A DNA stretch of 64,000 nt from Euwallacea fornicatus (taxonomy: Eukaryota; Arthropoda; Insecta; Coleoptera; Curculionidae): positions 1,116,001-1,180,000 of the forward strand of contig NC_089563.1 of the NCBI RefSeq assembly GCF_040115645.1. The letters run 5' to 3'. The notes under the pieces were generated by a model that was not told the origin of the DNA, did no database searches, and saw nothing but the letters and a program-made list of their open reading frames with translations. Position numbers and translations under genes: made by a program. The stretch's first letter is position 1; the number at the start of each line of letters is the position of its first letter. Shown here one piece after another: positions 1 through 12,600 of this stretch.

Positions 1-1812
1 CAGATATTATTAAATAGAAAACAAAAATAATAATTAACAAAGAAACAACAACAAGCGAGAATAACACTTACTAATTAATTAAATTAACTTATGTAAATTG
101 TTGGTTTAATTTTTTTTCATTTAATCTGCTATCATAACAAATGTTCAAAGTGTTTACCATTTTTCTGTATGCATAAGTTCATCCTTTTTAAGAAATTACA
201 TTGTACTCTAAACAATATTTCAGGGGTATTCTTCAATAATTCCACTTCATGAATTATTCTTGCCTCCAATTCTTGTCGCGTATGAACTGGAGATGCATAA
301 ACTTTTGATTTCAAGGCACCCCATAAAAAAAATCACAGGGTGTCAAGTCTGGTGATCGAGCCGGCCAATTCACAGGTGCATCACCTCCTCTTCCAATCTA
401 ACGTTGTGGGTATTCCTCATTTAAATGTTGCCTTACATTTAAAGTAAAATGAGGAGGTGCGCCATCATGTATAAACCAAAGATCACGACGAAGGAGTAAA
501 GGCAAATCTCCTAATAAGATAGGTAGAGTTTGTACTAAAAAGTTCAAGTAGTTATCGTCATTCAGCGTATCTGGCATTACAAAGGGACCAACAATAAAAT
601 TAACTACTATTCCAGCCCAGACATTTACTTTAAATCGATGCTGATAATGAGTCACTGTTGTCTCGTGAGGATTTTCATAAGTATAAACATGTTCATTATG
701 CATATTAAAAATACCGTATCTAGTAAAAACAGCTTCATCTGCGAACAAAATTTTCTTACTAAAATTTGGATTTTCGATTCTTTTGTGAATTATAAACCGA
801 CAAAAATTTAAACGTTGAGCAGAATCCACGGGCAATTGTAGGTCTTGAACTTTTTGAATATGATAGGGGTGCAACAATTGTTCTTGGAAAAACTTTATGA
901 ACTAGTGATTTTGAAACTCCCAATTGCAGTCCTACACCTCGTGTACTGGCCTTTGGATTTCTTTGAACAGCATCCAAAACCTCTTCTTCCATTTCTACTG
1001 TACTTATTGTTCGTCCGCGTCCAGAATCTGCATGCCCAGGTTCAAACTTGCCATTTTCGCGGAGACGCCTTTCAATATTAACAAAAGTTTTCCGATTTGG
1101 AATTCTACGGAAAGGATATTTTTCCTTTTAAACTCGTACACTTTTTTGACTATTACAACGGCAAAGTCCATAAACTAATAGCATATCCACCATTTCAGAA
1201 TAAGTGAATTTATTGGCCATACTTATGGATATTTACAGGAACAAGAAGCGAAACTGACAAGAAAAACTGAGGGCTAAAAAAAACTGACATTTGAGAAACA
1301 AATTCAAGTGTTAAAATGTCAATTAAAAACAGCCAACTGAGTTATTTACTGAAAAGCGCCAACGCAAATATGCAGCGCATTAGAATTATGCGTTTTTCTC
1401 CAAAACCGTTGCTTCTAGCGACGTCAATAAAGTATACCTTTTCTAAGTATAAAAGGTAGGAAAAAAGGTTTTTAAATACCAAAATAATATACACCGTGGC
1501 ACGAAAAAGTTACAAAGATTTAAATGTGTCCTAATGGTCGCTTGTGGCGCCCCCTAGAAGAAACAACTAAATCGTTAATAAATTTGAATTTCGTATCCTA
1601 AAACACCCTCAAATATGAAATTTCGTGAAATTAACTCAGAGAAATCGAAAGATATTAAAGAAAATGTGATTTTTTTTTCAACTTTAACACCCTGTAGCTC
1701 CATAATTATCAACTTTTGGACTGAGGGAAGTTTAGTTAAATCGACTTATTTTCACTCAAACAATCTGCGGTATTATTTTGGCCACGTAATTCGAGGACAC
1801 CCTGTATACTTG
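1..1812 (-). mobile_element. Mariner-type DNA transposon, decayed, 3' end cut off by the window start
   Basis: The element reads on the minus strand. Its 5' terminus is the motif ACAGGGTGTCCTCGAATTAC near 1795-1812. A non-coding leader (about 1220-1795) follows, then a transposase pseudogene (132-1218). The leader carries a second terminus-like ACAGGGTG motif around 1685-1692. The ACAGGGTG ends and the transposase type match a mariner-like family common in beetles and other insects. The opposite terminal repeat is not visible because the window begins inside the element. The exact right boundary is judged from the motif alone. Confidence 0.7.
132..1218 (-). pseudogene. Mariner-type (IS630-Tc1-mariner) transposase pseudogene
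   Basis: Reading from an ATG at 1218, the minus strand gives an N-terminal helix-turn-helix region (MANKFTYSEMVDMLLVYGL), an in-frame TAA about 30 codons in, and a second DNA-binding region with RNPKASTRGVGLQLGVSKS. A frameshift near 880-900 leads into the catalytic core: ILFADEA holds the first Asp, HDGAPPHF the second, and ARSPDLTPCDFF the third. A stop replaces Trp after EEYPQR, and a further shift lies near 315-320. The C-terminus ends with the family-typical HFEHLL. At least four lesions make it non-functional. This is the most complete transposase copy of this type in the window. Confidence 0.85.
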
Positions 1813-2126
1813 CATTTTTGTATAATATATTTATTTTTTATTAATCAACTATTTTGACATAAAACTATGATGAATTCAAAATATTCCACACTTCTGTCCA
1901 CAACTGTAAATGGCGATTTATTGTTAGCAAATTTGCCTCTATTACAAAAATCTCACATTAAAAAGTTCATGTCTAAACTTTGAAAGTGCTACGTTGATTT
2001 TTGTTGGTTTACGATCTGTTTTTAGTAAACGCTTTTAGAAGTTGTGTAAAGGTAAAAAAGTCGAAGTAGGATTCTGTGTGTTAATGATTTCTGATTCGAT
2101 ATCTGATTTGTTAATAACTTTGAAGT

Positions 2127-2950
2127 ATTGGATGATAGAGTTTAAATGCTGTCGTACGAGTTGATAAAGTGAACTCGTCAGCAGTCGACCCAACGACACT
2201 CCAGATTTGACCATTCCAGAAATTGTGGTGAAAACTCACAAAACTACCATGGAAAACCGTCAGCTAAAATTGCGCGAATCAGCAAATATGAGAGGTGATT
2301 CGAAAAGTACTGTACACCCCATTTTAACCGTACGATTAGATAGGAGGAAGCTATGCGAAACATGAACAAAAACGGCACCGTAAGGATGTTTCAAGAGAAC
2401 GTTTAGCAAGATTTCGCAGGAATAAAGTGGAGTTCTTCGGCCGATTCATAACCATGGATGAAACATGGATCCATCATTTCACACCTGAAGCAAAATAGCA
2501 GTCGAAATAATGGACTCCGAAGAGAGAATCGGCTCCAAAGGAGGTAAAAGCCCTTCCATCTGCAGAAAAGATGACGGGGTCAGTTTTTGGCATGCCCGTG
2601 GGATAATTTTTATTCACTATCCCCCTAACTAAAAACAACAAACGGGGAATATTATACAAATTTATTGCAGCGTTTGTGTGAAGAAATTAGGAAAAAATGA
2701 CCACATTTGACAAAAAAAGAGTCTTCTTTCATTAAGCCAATATATCAGTCCGTAATTCCGTCATCACGATGGCCAAAATCAATCGACTTGGTTTCGAACT
2801 TCTTGTTTATCCACCCTCAGATTATTTTCTATTTCCAAACTTGAAAACATAACTCGGTGGAAAGAGATTTGCCAATAATGAAGAGGGGGGTCCGAGGTTG
2901 GTACCTATTTTGAAACATTCCAAGTTTCTTACTATAAACAGTGTATACAA
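2127..2950 (+). pseudogene. Mariner (classical, mauritiana-like) transposase pseudogene
   Basis: Translation in shifting frames recovers classical mariner signatures: VSRERLARFRRNKVEFFGRF, then ITMDETWIHHFTPEAK with the first catalytic Asp, a remnant of the WTPKRESAPKE region, and a C-terminal block near 2765-2880 with a match to the DYFLFPNLK and LGGKRF motifs. The second Asp region (usually HDNA) is damaged around 2740. Several stops and frameshifts are present. It belongs to a different mariner lineage from the element at 1-1812. Terminal repeats were not recognised, so the boundaries cover only recognisable coding remains. Confidence 0.75.
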
Positions 2951-3282
2951 TATCACTGGGCAATGTGTATTAATCTCAAAGGAGATTCTTGATAACATAG
3001 AATAACATAATATTTTCTTTTTTTTTCTTTAAATGTTAGATCAAGTACTTCCGAGAGTACCGTGATATATTTCCTTTGACTCAATTTACAATTTTTTTTT
3101 ATTGAAGTCAAGAATGAATTGGCGAGTTTCTCACAATTCTATGAGGTAAATGTTTCAGTGAGGTAATCCCTTTTTACCCCCTACACACCAGTAATAAAGA
3201 GAAGTTTCCAGATGCAAAACGAATTCATTACCTCACTTTTCCGTTCTTTTATACCTGGCATATTATAACTTTTCTATTTCAG

Positions 3283-5463
3283 GAAGTGACCGAATCGAAC
3301 GAACCCCACAAATACGTCCTTATCTGCAGCTTCTTCCTCTGCATAATTCTCACCCTCTTCACCACCATCTGCCTTGGAATTTCCTGCTTCCTCTGTAAGA
3401 GCTCATGCCTCATCATACTCAAATTGCAGTGCTCAATGTCCCTATGCCTCTGCGAAGTTCTATTTGCTGCGGCGATATTGCGAGAGCCTCCACAGGTGAT
3501 AAATAAATCATATGATTATTCAGAAATTTTCGAATGATGTTTCAGAAGTATTTGATGGTGTTCCTGACTTTCCTCGAGATGTTTATGCTTCTGGGTATTT
3601 CCAGTCATTTGAGCAAACTTTTGATTGTATTCACAGAGCTGATCGAAGTACCGAAATCCATGTCTTCTAAGTACACAGTTATGGGCATTATTTCTGGTAA
3701 GTATCTAGTCAAATCATATTTTTTGTTGATTATTGCGTTGAAGGGGTACCATTGATAACAATCTTCGGGAACCATCTAGCGTATAAAACCATGAATTTAA
3801 GCCTGAAATCGTGGTGGATGATGGAAAATACTCTGGCTTTTAACGTCTTTTTAACAGTGGTTTCTATCATGAGCGGGCTTTTTGTGTTCATCTACGTTTC
3901 GGTTATTAAGAAACTAAAAGGGCTGATGGTAACGAGAGAAAAACATGAAAAGGCGGTGAAGAAGAGGTAATAGATTATAGTGAAATACGGAAGTTTCATC
4001 AATTTGTTTTTAGGATTTCTCTCATTAAAAGAGCTGGCTGTTTGTTCACGTTCATACTCGGATTCATAATCAGCAGTATAGTATATATCAACAATCAAAA
4101 GCTGGTGTGGAGTATTTATCAGTTTGGAGGAGTGAATTTTATTATGGTAACTTGATAGTTCTCAGCTGAACTTGGAATATACGACGTGTTGCAGGTTTTA
4201 ATGCACAAGTTTTAACAACACTTTCCATCAGTGTTCGACACTCTTCAACACACTTTAAAAAAATGTGGATTAAAACCTGAAACACTGATGATTTGATCAT
4301 TAATAAAAATATTTCAGGGATTGGTCCTGATCACATGTTACATACTAAAATCTGAGACAGGTTTTAAAAACCTGTTCAAACAGAAATTTGAAAACGAAGA
4401 AACCTTTTTCAGCGTAGATTCCACTGGTCCCCTGCACTGTAAGTATAAACACAATGGTCTTCGTGGTTCTCACCTGAACCCTCCTTTTCCAAAGTAAACT
4501 TTGTTGAGGTCATCTGAGTGGTCTCTAGTTCTGTCCAGCTTCCATCCGGGAGTTCTATTGAAACTTTCATTGGCGGATTTTTCTTTTCTAGTTATGACAA
4601 AACAAGAAGCGGAGCTGGAAAACCAAAGCGGCCAACGCAGACTGGACCTTCAGCAAATCTCCCTCAAATCTCTAGAAGCGGCAAAAATCAACGGTAGCAA
4701 AACCCAAAGCATCTCTAACGCCTTCGAAAGCTGTCTCCAAACTAGCTCGAACTTCTGTGACGTAAGCGTCAAAGAAGCCCCCACCCTGCGTAAAGACAGG
4801 AGTCACCCTGACTTACAATCCTACAGCGGCAGCCCCCCAGGAGCTCGAAAGCTCACCTCCATTAGTGGCACTTTTTCGCAATCTCCAGACATTTTGACCG
4901 CGAAGCCTTGTGTCGGGTTGGATTTGGTGGCCCATAGTATGTGCGCCTCCAAAAGCGAATCTCAGGTAATACCAAGCGAACCTCCTCCTCATCCACCACC
5001 AGCCCTGAAGACCGAAAAGAAATCGGGAGAACATAAAACTGTCAGGATAATGTTTCCTCCTCAAGTGATAATCACTCCTGATGAAGCCATTTCCAGGCTT
5101 CTAGAAACAGAAACCACGGCTGTTCAAACTGAGAGGACTCAGCCTGATGGACATGCCGACATCGTATCTAATAGAGAAGCTGAGGAAGAAGAGGAGGCGA
5201 CATTAAGTCCACAGAATACACCATTCAGTAAAGACAATTTGGATGGGGTATTGGACAGCATTTCGCATGATTTGGACTACCTCTTAAATAGGAGCGAAGA
5301 GGCTGAAACTTCCATGGGGGCTTCCACGTTAACTAGAAAGGTATCCAAACCTCCTGGTGCTAGTGTAATGAATAAGATTCCTGAGGAGTTAGTGGTGGAG
5401 GAAGGGAATAATGGTGGCAGAAGTGCGGGGCCTGAAAGAATCATGTTACGGACTAACTGTTAA
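3283..5463 (+). CDS. Seven-transmembrane receptor, adhesion/secretin (class B) type, C-terminal part
   Basis: Six exons join in frame: 3283-3495, 3546-3696, 3744-3966, 4014-4146, 4318-4438, 4592-5463. They give about 570 residues with no N-terminus. Seven hydrophobic segments can be counted: YVLICSFFLCIILTLF, KLQCSMSLCLCEVLFAAAI, KYLMVFLTFLEMFMLLGIS, the VMGIISG/VPLITIF pair, LAFNVFLTVVSIMSGLFVF, GCLFTFILGFIISSIVYI, and VWSIYQFGGVNFIM/GLVLITCYIL. TM2 (LQCSMSL) and the TM7 layout fit class B2 receptors. A long hydrophilic, Ser/Pro-rich tail of about 300 residues follows and ends IMLRTNC. Upstream ectodomain exons are not visible and may lie before the window. An ADGRA-type identity is possible, but I cannot confirm it. 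Confidence 0.6.
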
Positions 5464-6030
5464 TTAAGTTATTGTAGGTGATCCTAAAGTGGATTTGAGA
5501 AAAAGTTTTAATGATAATTGGGTTTTCAAAATGCAGGGTATTGTTCGTAATATTCTTTTCTGTCTCAGCAACAGAATATCACTAATGGTCGAAGGTTCAT
5601 TAATACGTTCGGAAGGATTTGAAGGCAAAAAATGTGGAGGTTTCATGTAAGCCACTAGGGAAAGATATTTGGATATTTTATGTCACGCATATCTAAACAC
5701 TGACAAATTTATTACATTTTTTGACGCCTAAAACCGCCCATTAATTGTGCTACTGCTGCACTTGTAATAAAAAAATGTTGCATAACTCTCACGTATAAGA
5801 CCCTTTAGAGCCCTTACGCCTTACAAAACAGAGCGCTTCGCGCCGTGTTTCGCAATATGGCGTGCGTGCTGTAAAAGCCTTCTTGTGCACTTATATTGCA
5901 TTAAAATTTCATTGGAAATATAGCGGAATTTGATAAAATTGAAATTCTAACTATCTCTACAATGTTTTACATCAACTATGTAATCGCGATTATGGATTAC
6001 GATACTCTGACACCACTTACTACATCTGTA
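5464..6030. other. Intergenic, nothing recognised
   Basis: This is the region downstream of the receptor gene. It is AT-rich with one short CpG-containing patch near 5825-5860. No coding pattern, splice structure or repeat terminus was recognised. Confidence 0.5.
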
Positions 6031-6039
6031 CCCTCTTGC

Positions 6040-6300
6040 ATAATTACAACCTAAGATGACTCAGATGAATTAAGACTTAGACAATTCGTTATGATTCTCC
6101 ATAAATAATAATTCAATGGGGAAAGATCTGGTGGGTGTGCCGGCCGGTATTTACGATTGAGATCCTTGGGTTTCGTGTGAATTCTCACTGGACCATACAT
6201 CTTCATTGTGACCATTTAACATGCCTGACTCGGTAACTTGAACTCATCCATGAATATTATGTCGAAAAGTAAATGAGAATTTTGCTTCAACATTGCCATG
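6040..6300 (-). mobile_element. Fragment of a mariner/Tc1-type transposase
   Basis: On the minus strand the phrase HPPDLSPLNYYLW around 6110-6150 matches the third-Asp motif of mariner-like transposases (SPDLTPLDFFLWG). Upstream, FMDEFKLP-like residues near 6240-6260 recall the first-Asp block. The two blocks are far too close together, so most of the core is deleted. No terminal repeats were seen. Confidence 0.45.
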
Positions 6301-7609
6301 ATATTTCTACAGACACCAAACTATAAAATAAAACTATTTGATAAATTTATAACCGATCAAATTCCAAAGATCCGACTTTCGAATATCCTGTATTATTATT
6401 CAATCAATGGAGATATCCTGAACCACAGAAAAAGATCTCGAGGCAAGACTATAAATTCTGATACCCAAATTCGAAACATTTCGTGACAATTTACAACACA
6501 TTGTAAGTAGTTCAGTCACTTTCTAGTTATAGGAGGTTCATTCCTTGCTTGATTGGGATACCATCCTCATGAATGATTTTACTTAGTTGTAATAATATTG
6601 TTCGTGAACAATGAACTCAGTGAATACTTCACTAAATCGTTTACTGTAGGAATTGCGATGATACAATACAAGACAGATCCAAACTTAGCACTAACTTAAC
6701 GACTGAATCTGGGACCTGAGTTACAGAGTCAGGAGATGTTTACGTGTGAAAATACTGTTCACAAAACGCTCCGCACATATGTATATTTGCTTTGGGACGC
6801 GACCCTGGAGATAAAAATCTTGTCGGTAAGACTGTACTGGAATTCGTACTACCAGCCTGTGTGAGGTTTCACTTGTTTTGGCACCAGATAATAGAGTCAA
6901 GCGGTATTATCGCTTTCTACTCTGCCATCACTCTAGGCCTTTATTGGTGTGCCTCTCTGGAGGGTGATCGATGTCACCTCCCTGATCTTTGACTAGAATT
7001 AATCCACCGACATGGGATTTTTCCGTCCTCTTCAGTCTTTTTAGACGCTTCATTCTTTGTCAGTTATCTCCTTGGTGGTTGCTAGTTTGCAATAATGAGT
7101 CCGAAATTCCAAAATGGCTATCTGACCTTATTACCATCATTGTAGGGAGGAAAATGCCTCGCATACAAACATACAAATCCTTAAATATAATACTAACGTT
7201 TAGGATAGGGCGCTCATTTACGCATCTTTTTTAGAAGCCCACGGTCGACCCTTAAAGTAACTACCGTCTTAAAGTGCAAGAAGACTATCGGACTATCGAC
7301 TTTGTCGAAATCAACTTAAGTCGCGGTTCACATTCGGACAACGAAGATTGCGGGGAATTTCCCACATGAACTTTATTACCCAGGAATGACCAAAAACCCC
7401 AGTTATTGTTGAGAACAGTTCGCTGTGCCTAGACGCAGCAATGGGCCATAAATCATAATACAATCGTAATACAATCCTAACACTAGTTATTGCTTTCCTC
7501 TGTATATCTGACTTGTTTCCAATTCATTATTTACTTATAGATACCCTGATAGACACGTAGTTCTTGCTCTCATTGTGAAAAAGGGAAGAGAAATGTTATA
7601 TGAATTGAT
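6301..7609. other. Intergenic, nothing recognised
   Basis: I see no gene or clear repeat here. Short ORFs occur (for example 6792-6992 and 6989-7234), but they lack recognisable motifs and splice context. Confidence 0.4.
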
Positions 7610-8284
7610 ATACAGGGTGTCTCATAAACATACCGACAAACTTTCAGGGGATATAGAGCCCATAAGAACTAATACATATTTAGATCGAATAAAACTGGAT
7701 CTGAAATTGCTTCGTTTTCAAGATGCCGGGTGTTTAAATTCTTTTTTTTTTATATTTCAAAAACGGTTTGGGATAAGTATGTATCCAGGAGAATGGCTGA
7801 AATTTTGAAAATTGATCATAAAATGTTTATCACTACTTCTCTATCTATTTTATATATTATCGCATTTGGAAACCTACACCGATTTTTTGGTAGGCTCGAG
7901 AACGAAAAATTATTTTTTATCTTGGAAACACATAATTGAGCAATAAAATACTCAGAGGCGTTTTTTATTATGAATTAATTAAATATAAAAAACATATATT
8001 AGTATTAAAAAGTCAGTGACGTACCATTTTTTTCATTAAAAACATTTCATTGAATGGCCGCACGGAGGCCACTGGTATAGGTAGAAATATTCTGCTATAG
8101 CGTATTCCTAATTTCATGTCCTTATCCCAAACTGTTTTAGACATATTTAAAAAAAGGAAATTAAACACTTTGTATTTTGAAAACGAAGCAATGTTGGATC
8201 TAACTTTATTCGATCTAAATATTTGTTTTCGTGAGCTCTACATCTTCTGAAAGTATGTTGATATGTTTTTGAAACACCCTATAT
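7610..8284. mobile_element. Foldback element with inverted repeats of about 170 bp
   Basis: The sequence from 7610 (TACAGGGTGTCTCATAAACA) reappears in reverse complement at about 8110-8284. The two arms share landmarks such as TTTAGATCGAATAAA, TTGCTTCGTTTTCAA and GTTTGGGATAAG. The outer ends carry the ACAGGGTGT / ACACCCT pair seen on other elements here. The arms have diverged by several substitutions. The roughly 300-bp centre has no transposase, so this is a non-autonomous, MITE-like element. Confidence 0.8.
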
Positions 8285-9646
8285 ATATCAAAACGATATT
8301 TTTCTAAAACCTCATATAATATCGCAAAAGAGTTGCAATACTTACCCAGTTATCATATTCCTCGGTATATTGTGCTACGCAAGAATGGCCTAAGAATTAT
8401 TTTCTAGAATTGTGTATCAGTCGTTTTACAAAAAAGAAAACGTGCTTTTCTGCAGGTCTTCTGGTAATTTTTTCCGCAACGTATTTGACTTCGTGTACTC
8501 TATATAATCTAATTCAAAAATCCCTCCTTTGATAGTAATTTTGCTGAGTACGTTTCGTTTCGCAGGCAGTTAATTTGGGAAACTCATTATTTATCAAAAA
8601 TATTAATTTTTGTAGAAATTTCGGCGGATTTTTAAAACTTTTAGAAGGCTTTCCAAGCTAAATTTGCTCAAATTAAGCGTAAAAAATATTGCGAAAACAA
8701 GAATCATGAGGAAGATCTCCAACGTTAGGAAGTTGGGAAGAAATCTGAAGAATCCAGCTTCACCGCTCCCCTATTCAACATAAGTACGGATTCTACTTGA
8801 AACTTCCAAATTTTTCGACGAAGTCAATAAATCTTTCCTAACGAGTCAATTCATCCACATACTTTCTCGATCTTCAGTACGTTATGATATCTCAGCAAAG
8901 TGCGACTCAGTTAAAGACCAGAAAAAAATGCGTATTAATCTGATGAATGTTTTTTCTCAGATTTTTTCGATATTTCAATATTTACAGTTCCATCCAATCA
9001 TCGGTAATGAAGGGTAATCGTTGAAAAATATTCAAGTAAACCTTTAAGTGTCACGGACATGTCCTGGATAAATTAACCTGTTGTCAGTTAAATACTATCG
9101 ATTAATTAATTAATTAACGGCTCGTGTATACTGTTTACTGTTTACTGCGAAGCTTTTTAACGATTACTTGTTACCACGTACCAAACATATTACAAATTAT
9201 AATTAAGGTTCATGTTTTTCACAAAACAAATAATGGATAAAAAGCATAATAATTTAACAGGGTTTATAATAGATAATTTAACTTTCTTTGTAAGCAAATG
9301 TAAAGTCATAGATATCAGAATTAAATTTATTATTATATAAGAGTTCAATGAGGCAACTAAAAAGTCAAAAGATGTATGAAACAATTATGATTTGGGGATA
9401 ATCATCTCTATATGCATAAGTAAGCCAAAAGAAAACTGTAAGAACCCAATAAAAATGTGTGTATTACAAATATTTCTTTACTTTAGAGATAAATTATATG
9501 TAAATATTACTTGTAATTTATATATTTTTCTTTTATAAAATAAAATAAAATAAAATGATAACATGAATGTTCATACTTTACTATGATTTATATTGAAATT
9601 TCTTTTGTTGAAAGTGTTTCTCAGAAGTGATTTTAAAACTTTTTCA
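8285..9646. other. Intergenic between the foldback element and the protease gene
   Basis: This is AT-rich non-coding DNA. It includes a short (TAAAA)n tract at about 9536-9556. I see no gene in it. Confidence 0.5.
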
Positions 9647-12600
9647 TCAAATATTTCTTGGCCAAACAATTTTCTCAATCCAGTCCAGATAGTACGAGAT
9701 TCTAGTATAAACCCCTGGCGCCTTACCCAATGCACATCCTATTCCAAAAGATGTTATCCCGATGAGGTCAAACGTGGCCGTTTTTAGATCCGACTTACGG
9801 TTTATGATCTGCAGTGGACCCCCTGAGTCTCCCTACCATGATAGCGTTACAGTTAATACATAACAATTTAGAATTTTAATTATTTAATAGAGCCCCGATA
9901 ACACGAACGTCACGTGTGGAGTTGAAAACTGCCCACCCCTATTAAAACCGAAACGCCGAATTGCGTCAATTTTGTTATGGAGGGTGAACAACTTTTTTTT
10001 GTAGAATTCACTGCGTCTCTTTCAACCCATCATCCTATATATCTCTAAATGATAAAGGGAGTCAAATGATACTAAGTTAAGTCCTTCGAGAAAGGTTTTT
10101 CATTCTCCACATTTTGGTACCTCGCTTGTTACATTCAACCGTTGAATTATCAAGTTAGGCATCTTTAATAGCGTTGAAATTAAGATTTTTTAAAAATCAA
10201 ACATGTCTTATGATCAAGAAGTTGTAATAAATCAATTTACCATCAAAATAAACGATCACTGAAGCAAATGTTTATAAATCCAATAAATTTCCTCGGCCCT
10301 CGAAAACAAATATCTATGTAGAATTAGTTTTTTATTGTTTATTTTTTGTTTACAATGGAATGCCATTCCTATACATTTTAATGATGATACTTTCTTATTT
10401 GGATTGTGCCCGTATCCTGAGTAGCGTACTTGGAAAGAACTCAAATCGAATCGAAGAAAAAATTTCAGCGACTAAAAAGAAAAAGCCATAGGCGGACGTG
10501 AATCCGGGCAGTGCAGTGCGTGCTGTGACGGAAATAAATAGTAACTGAAATCTTTCATCTGAATGACTGAAGAATGACAGTTTTCGTTGACAGAATTCCA
10601 AACGGATCGTAATTCGAGAAGGTTTATTTGCGGTAAGTGATCAGCTTTTAAACACTGCAATCAAGCTCGCCTAATTTTATGTTTTTTTGCTGGTGATTAC
10701 TCTAAATGGTTTTTGTCACTATTTATAGTATAAGTAATAACAAAAACCACCTAAAGGAGGGACTTATTAGGAACGTAAAGAAGGATATATTATGTTCGTC
10801 TTCATAAGTGTATATGCTGTATATTATTTTGTTTGGCGTATCGTTTTCATAGTTAAACCAATGAGTAATACGCTTCCAAATACGAGTGGAAAGATATTTG
10901 AAGGCTTAGAGGCCATCATATCATTGTTGCCATTCATCCTATGACTCCTATTAATATCGATTTTTAAATGATTCAGCAGTGGTAGGTATGTGGCCACCAC
11001 ATAAAAAACCATTGTCTTAACCATAAACACATAACACGTGCCGCAAAGACAGCAGTATTTTTTACATAAATAATTATCTTGTTTAACATAGCAAGTCACT
11101 CATTAAGTGTCCAGTGTAGTAACCTTAACTTGTAACTCTGTATCTCTTAAATAAATTATTTTTTAAAATCTAAGTTACATAAATGACAACAGAATTATAC
11201 CACCGTAAACAAGATTTTTGAAGAATAAGTTCAACATTCTAATGCTTTAAATATCAACCGAGTACGATTGTGGTTTGAGGGAAAATTATTTGTCAATTTT
11301 GATCCTTCGGGAGATAAATCTAACGGTTTTCAAGATATTATAAAAGAACGTAGTACATTAGCTAAAAACGTTTTATTAATAAAAATCACAAATTCTGGAT
11401 AATTTGGTGGAGACAACTTATCTCTGCAAGATCGTAGCACGATGCTCATGACAATTATACATAAGAAAATAACATTCATTAGATCCCTTAGATCATTCAA
11501 TCCTCCAAATTGTTAAGTTCTAACAGACTGAGACAAAATGTTAAGGTTGGTAGTGGCTTTATCTTTATTGCGTACATATGTATATCAATTATGAACAAAA
11601 CTTATGAAAACCTAAATTAGCGTAGTTCTCAAAAATACTCAGATTTCTTTTTCAATCGAGATCTTTTTGAAACAGGAAATATATTTTTTATTCCGCTGGG
11701 GAATGTTTGCAAAAAGAAACTGCGGTTTTGAATTTGCAACTTTTCTCTCATTTTACTAAATCTGGAAACGTCGCATTTTACTTGCTATAGCGGATCTTCT
11801 GCAAAGCCAATCATCTGTACCTTTAAAAAGGGCAAGTTGTACCGATATCACCTCGCAGATGATTCACTCGAATATTCGTAGGACGGTGAACAAAATATTT
11901 GTAAGATGCGCTTCACTAATAATCTGGAAAACCGGGTTTTCTTTCGTTCTAAAAACTCTTGAGATACGCCGTTAGTATATCCCCAAGAGTTAGTAAGTGA
12001 AAGTGGGTGGCATTTAACTCTAATTTTGTGAATGAAAGTGGATGTTGCAACGTGATTCTGATTCACGCATCGCTGCCTGGGGGTGAGTTTTGATTGTGGT
12101 TTACAGTTAAGTTTTGTCAGATCAATGAGAACGACATAATTAAACTTTTAGTTGAAAGTCGAAATAATTTGCAATATTTGGCTCTTCTGGCAAGTACTTA
12201 GCACCATCTTTGAGCGTGGTCGAGAAATGGTATCGCAACTTGAGCTGTTTCAGAAATTTTTCAAAATTTTTTGCGTTTCACGTCTCAATTGCGTACGCCT
12301 CTGTTTCGAATCGAAATTAATTGGTAATCTTAATCGTTTTGAACATTTTCTTTCGGGAACAAATATTAAATTGTTAATTAAATTATTTTTGCGAATTAAT
12401 ATTAATTTTTCTTGAGTTTCAAATTGAATTTTTTTTTTTGGGGCGCTTCAAGTGTGAACTCTATGTTAAGCACAAAACGTATCTACGACTCATATTAGAA
12501 TTAAAATTTCTGGCACTAAAAACTTCCTCTGTTCTTCCGCATCTTTCTTGCTCCCCATAAATAAAAATAATTCTATTTTTTGCTAAAGTGCGTATACCGT

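Noticed and set aside
4813..5064. Minus ORF within the receptor tail exon
   Set aside because: It is the antisense of a large, well-supported plus-strand exon.
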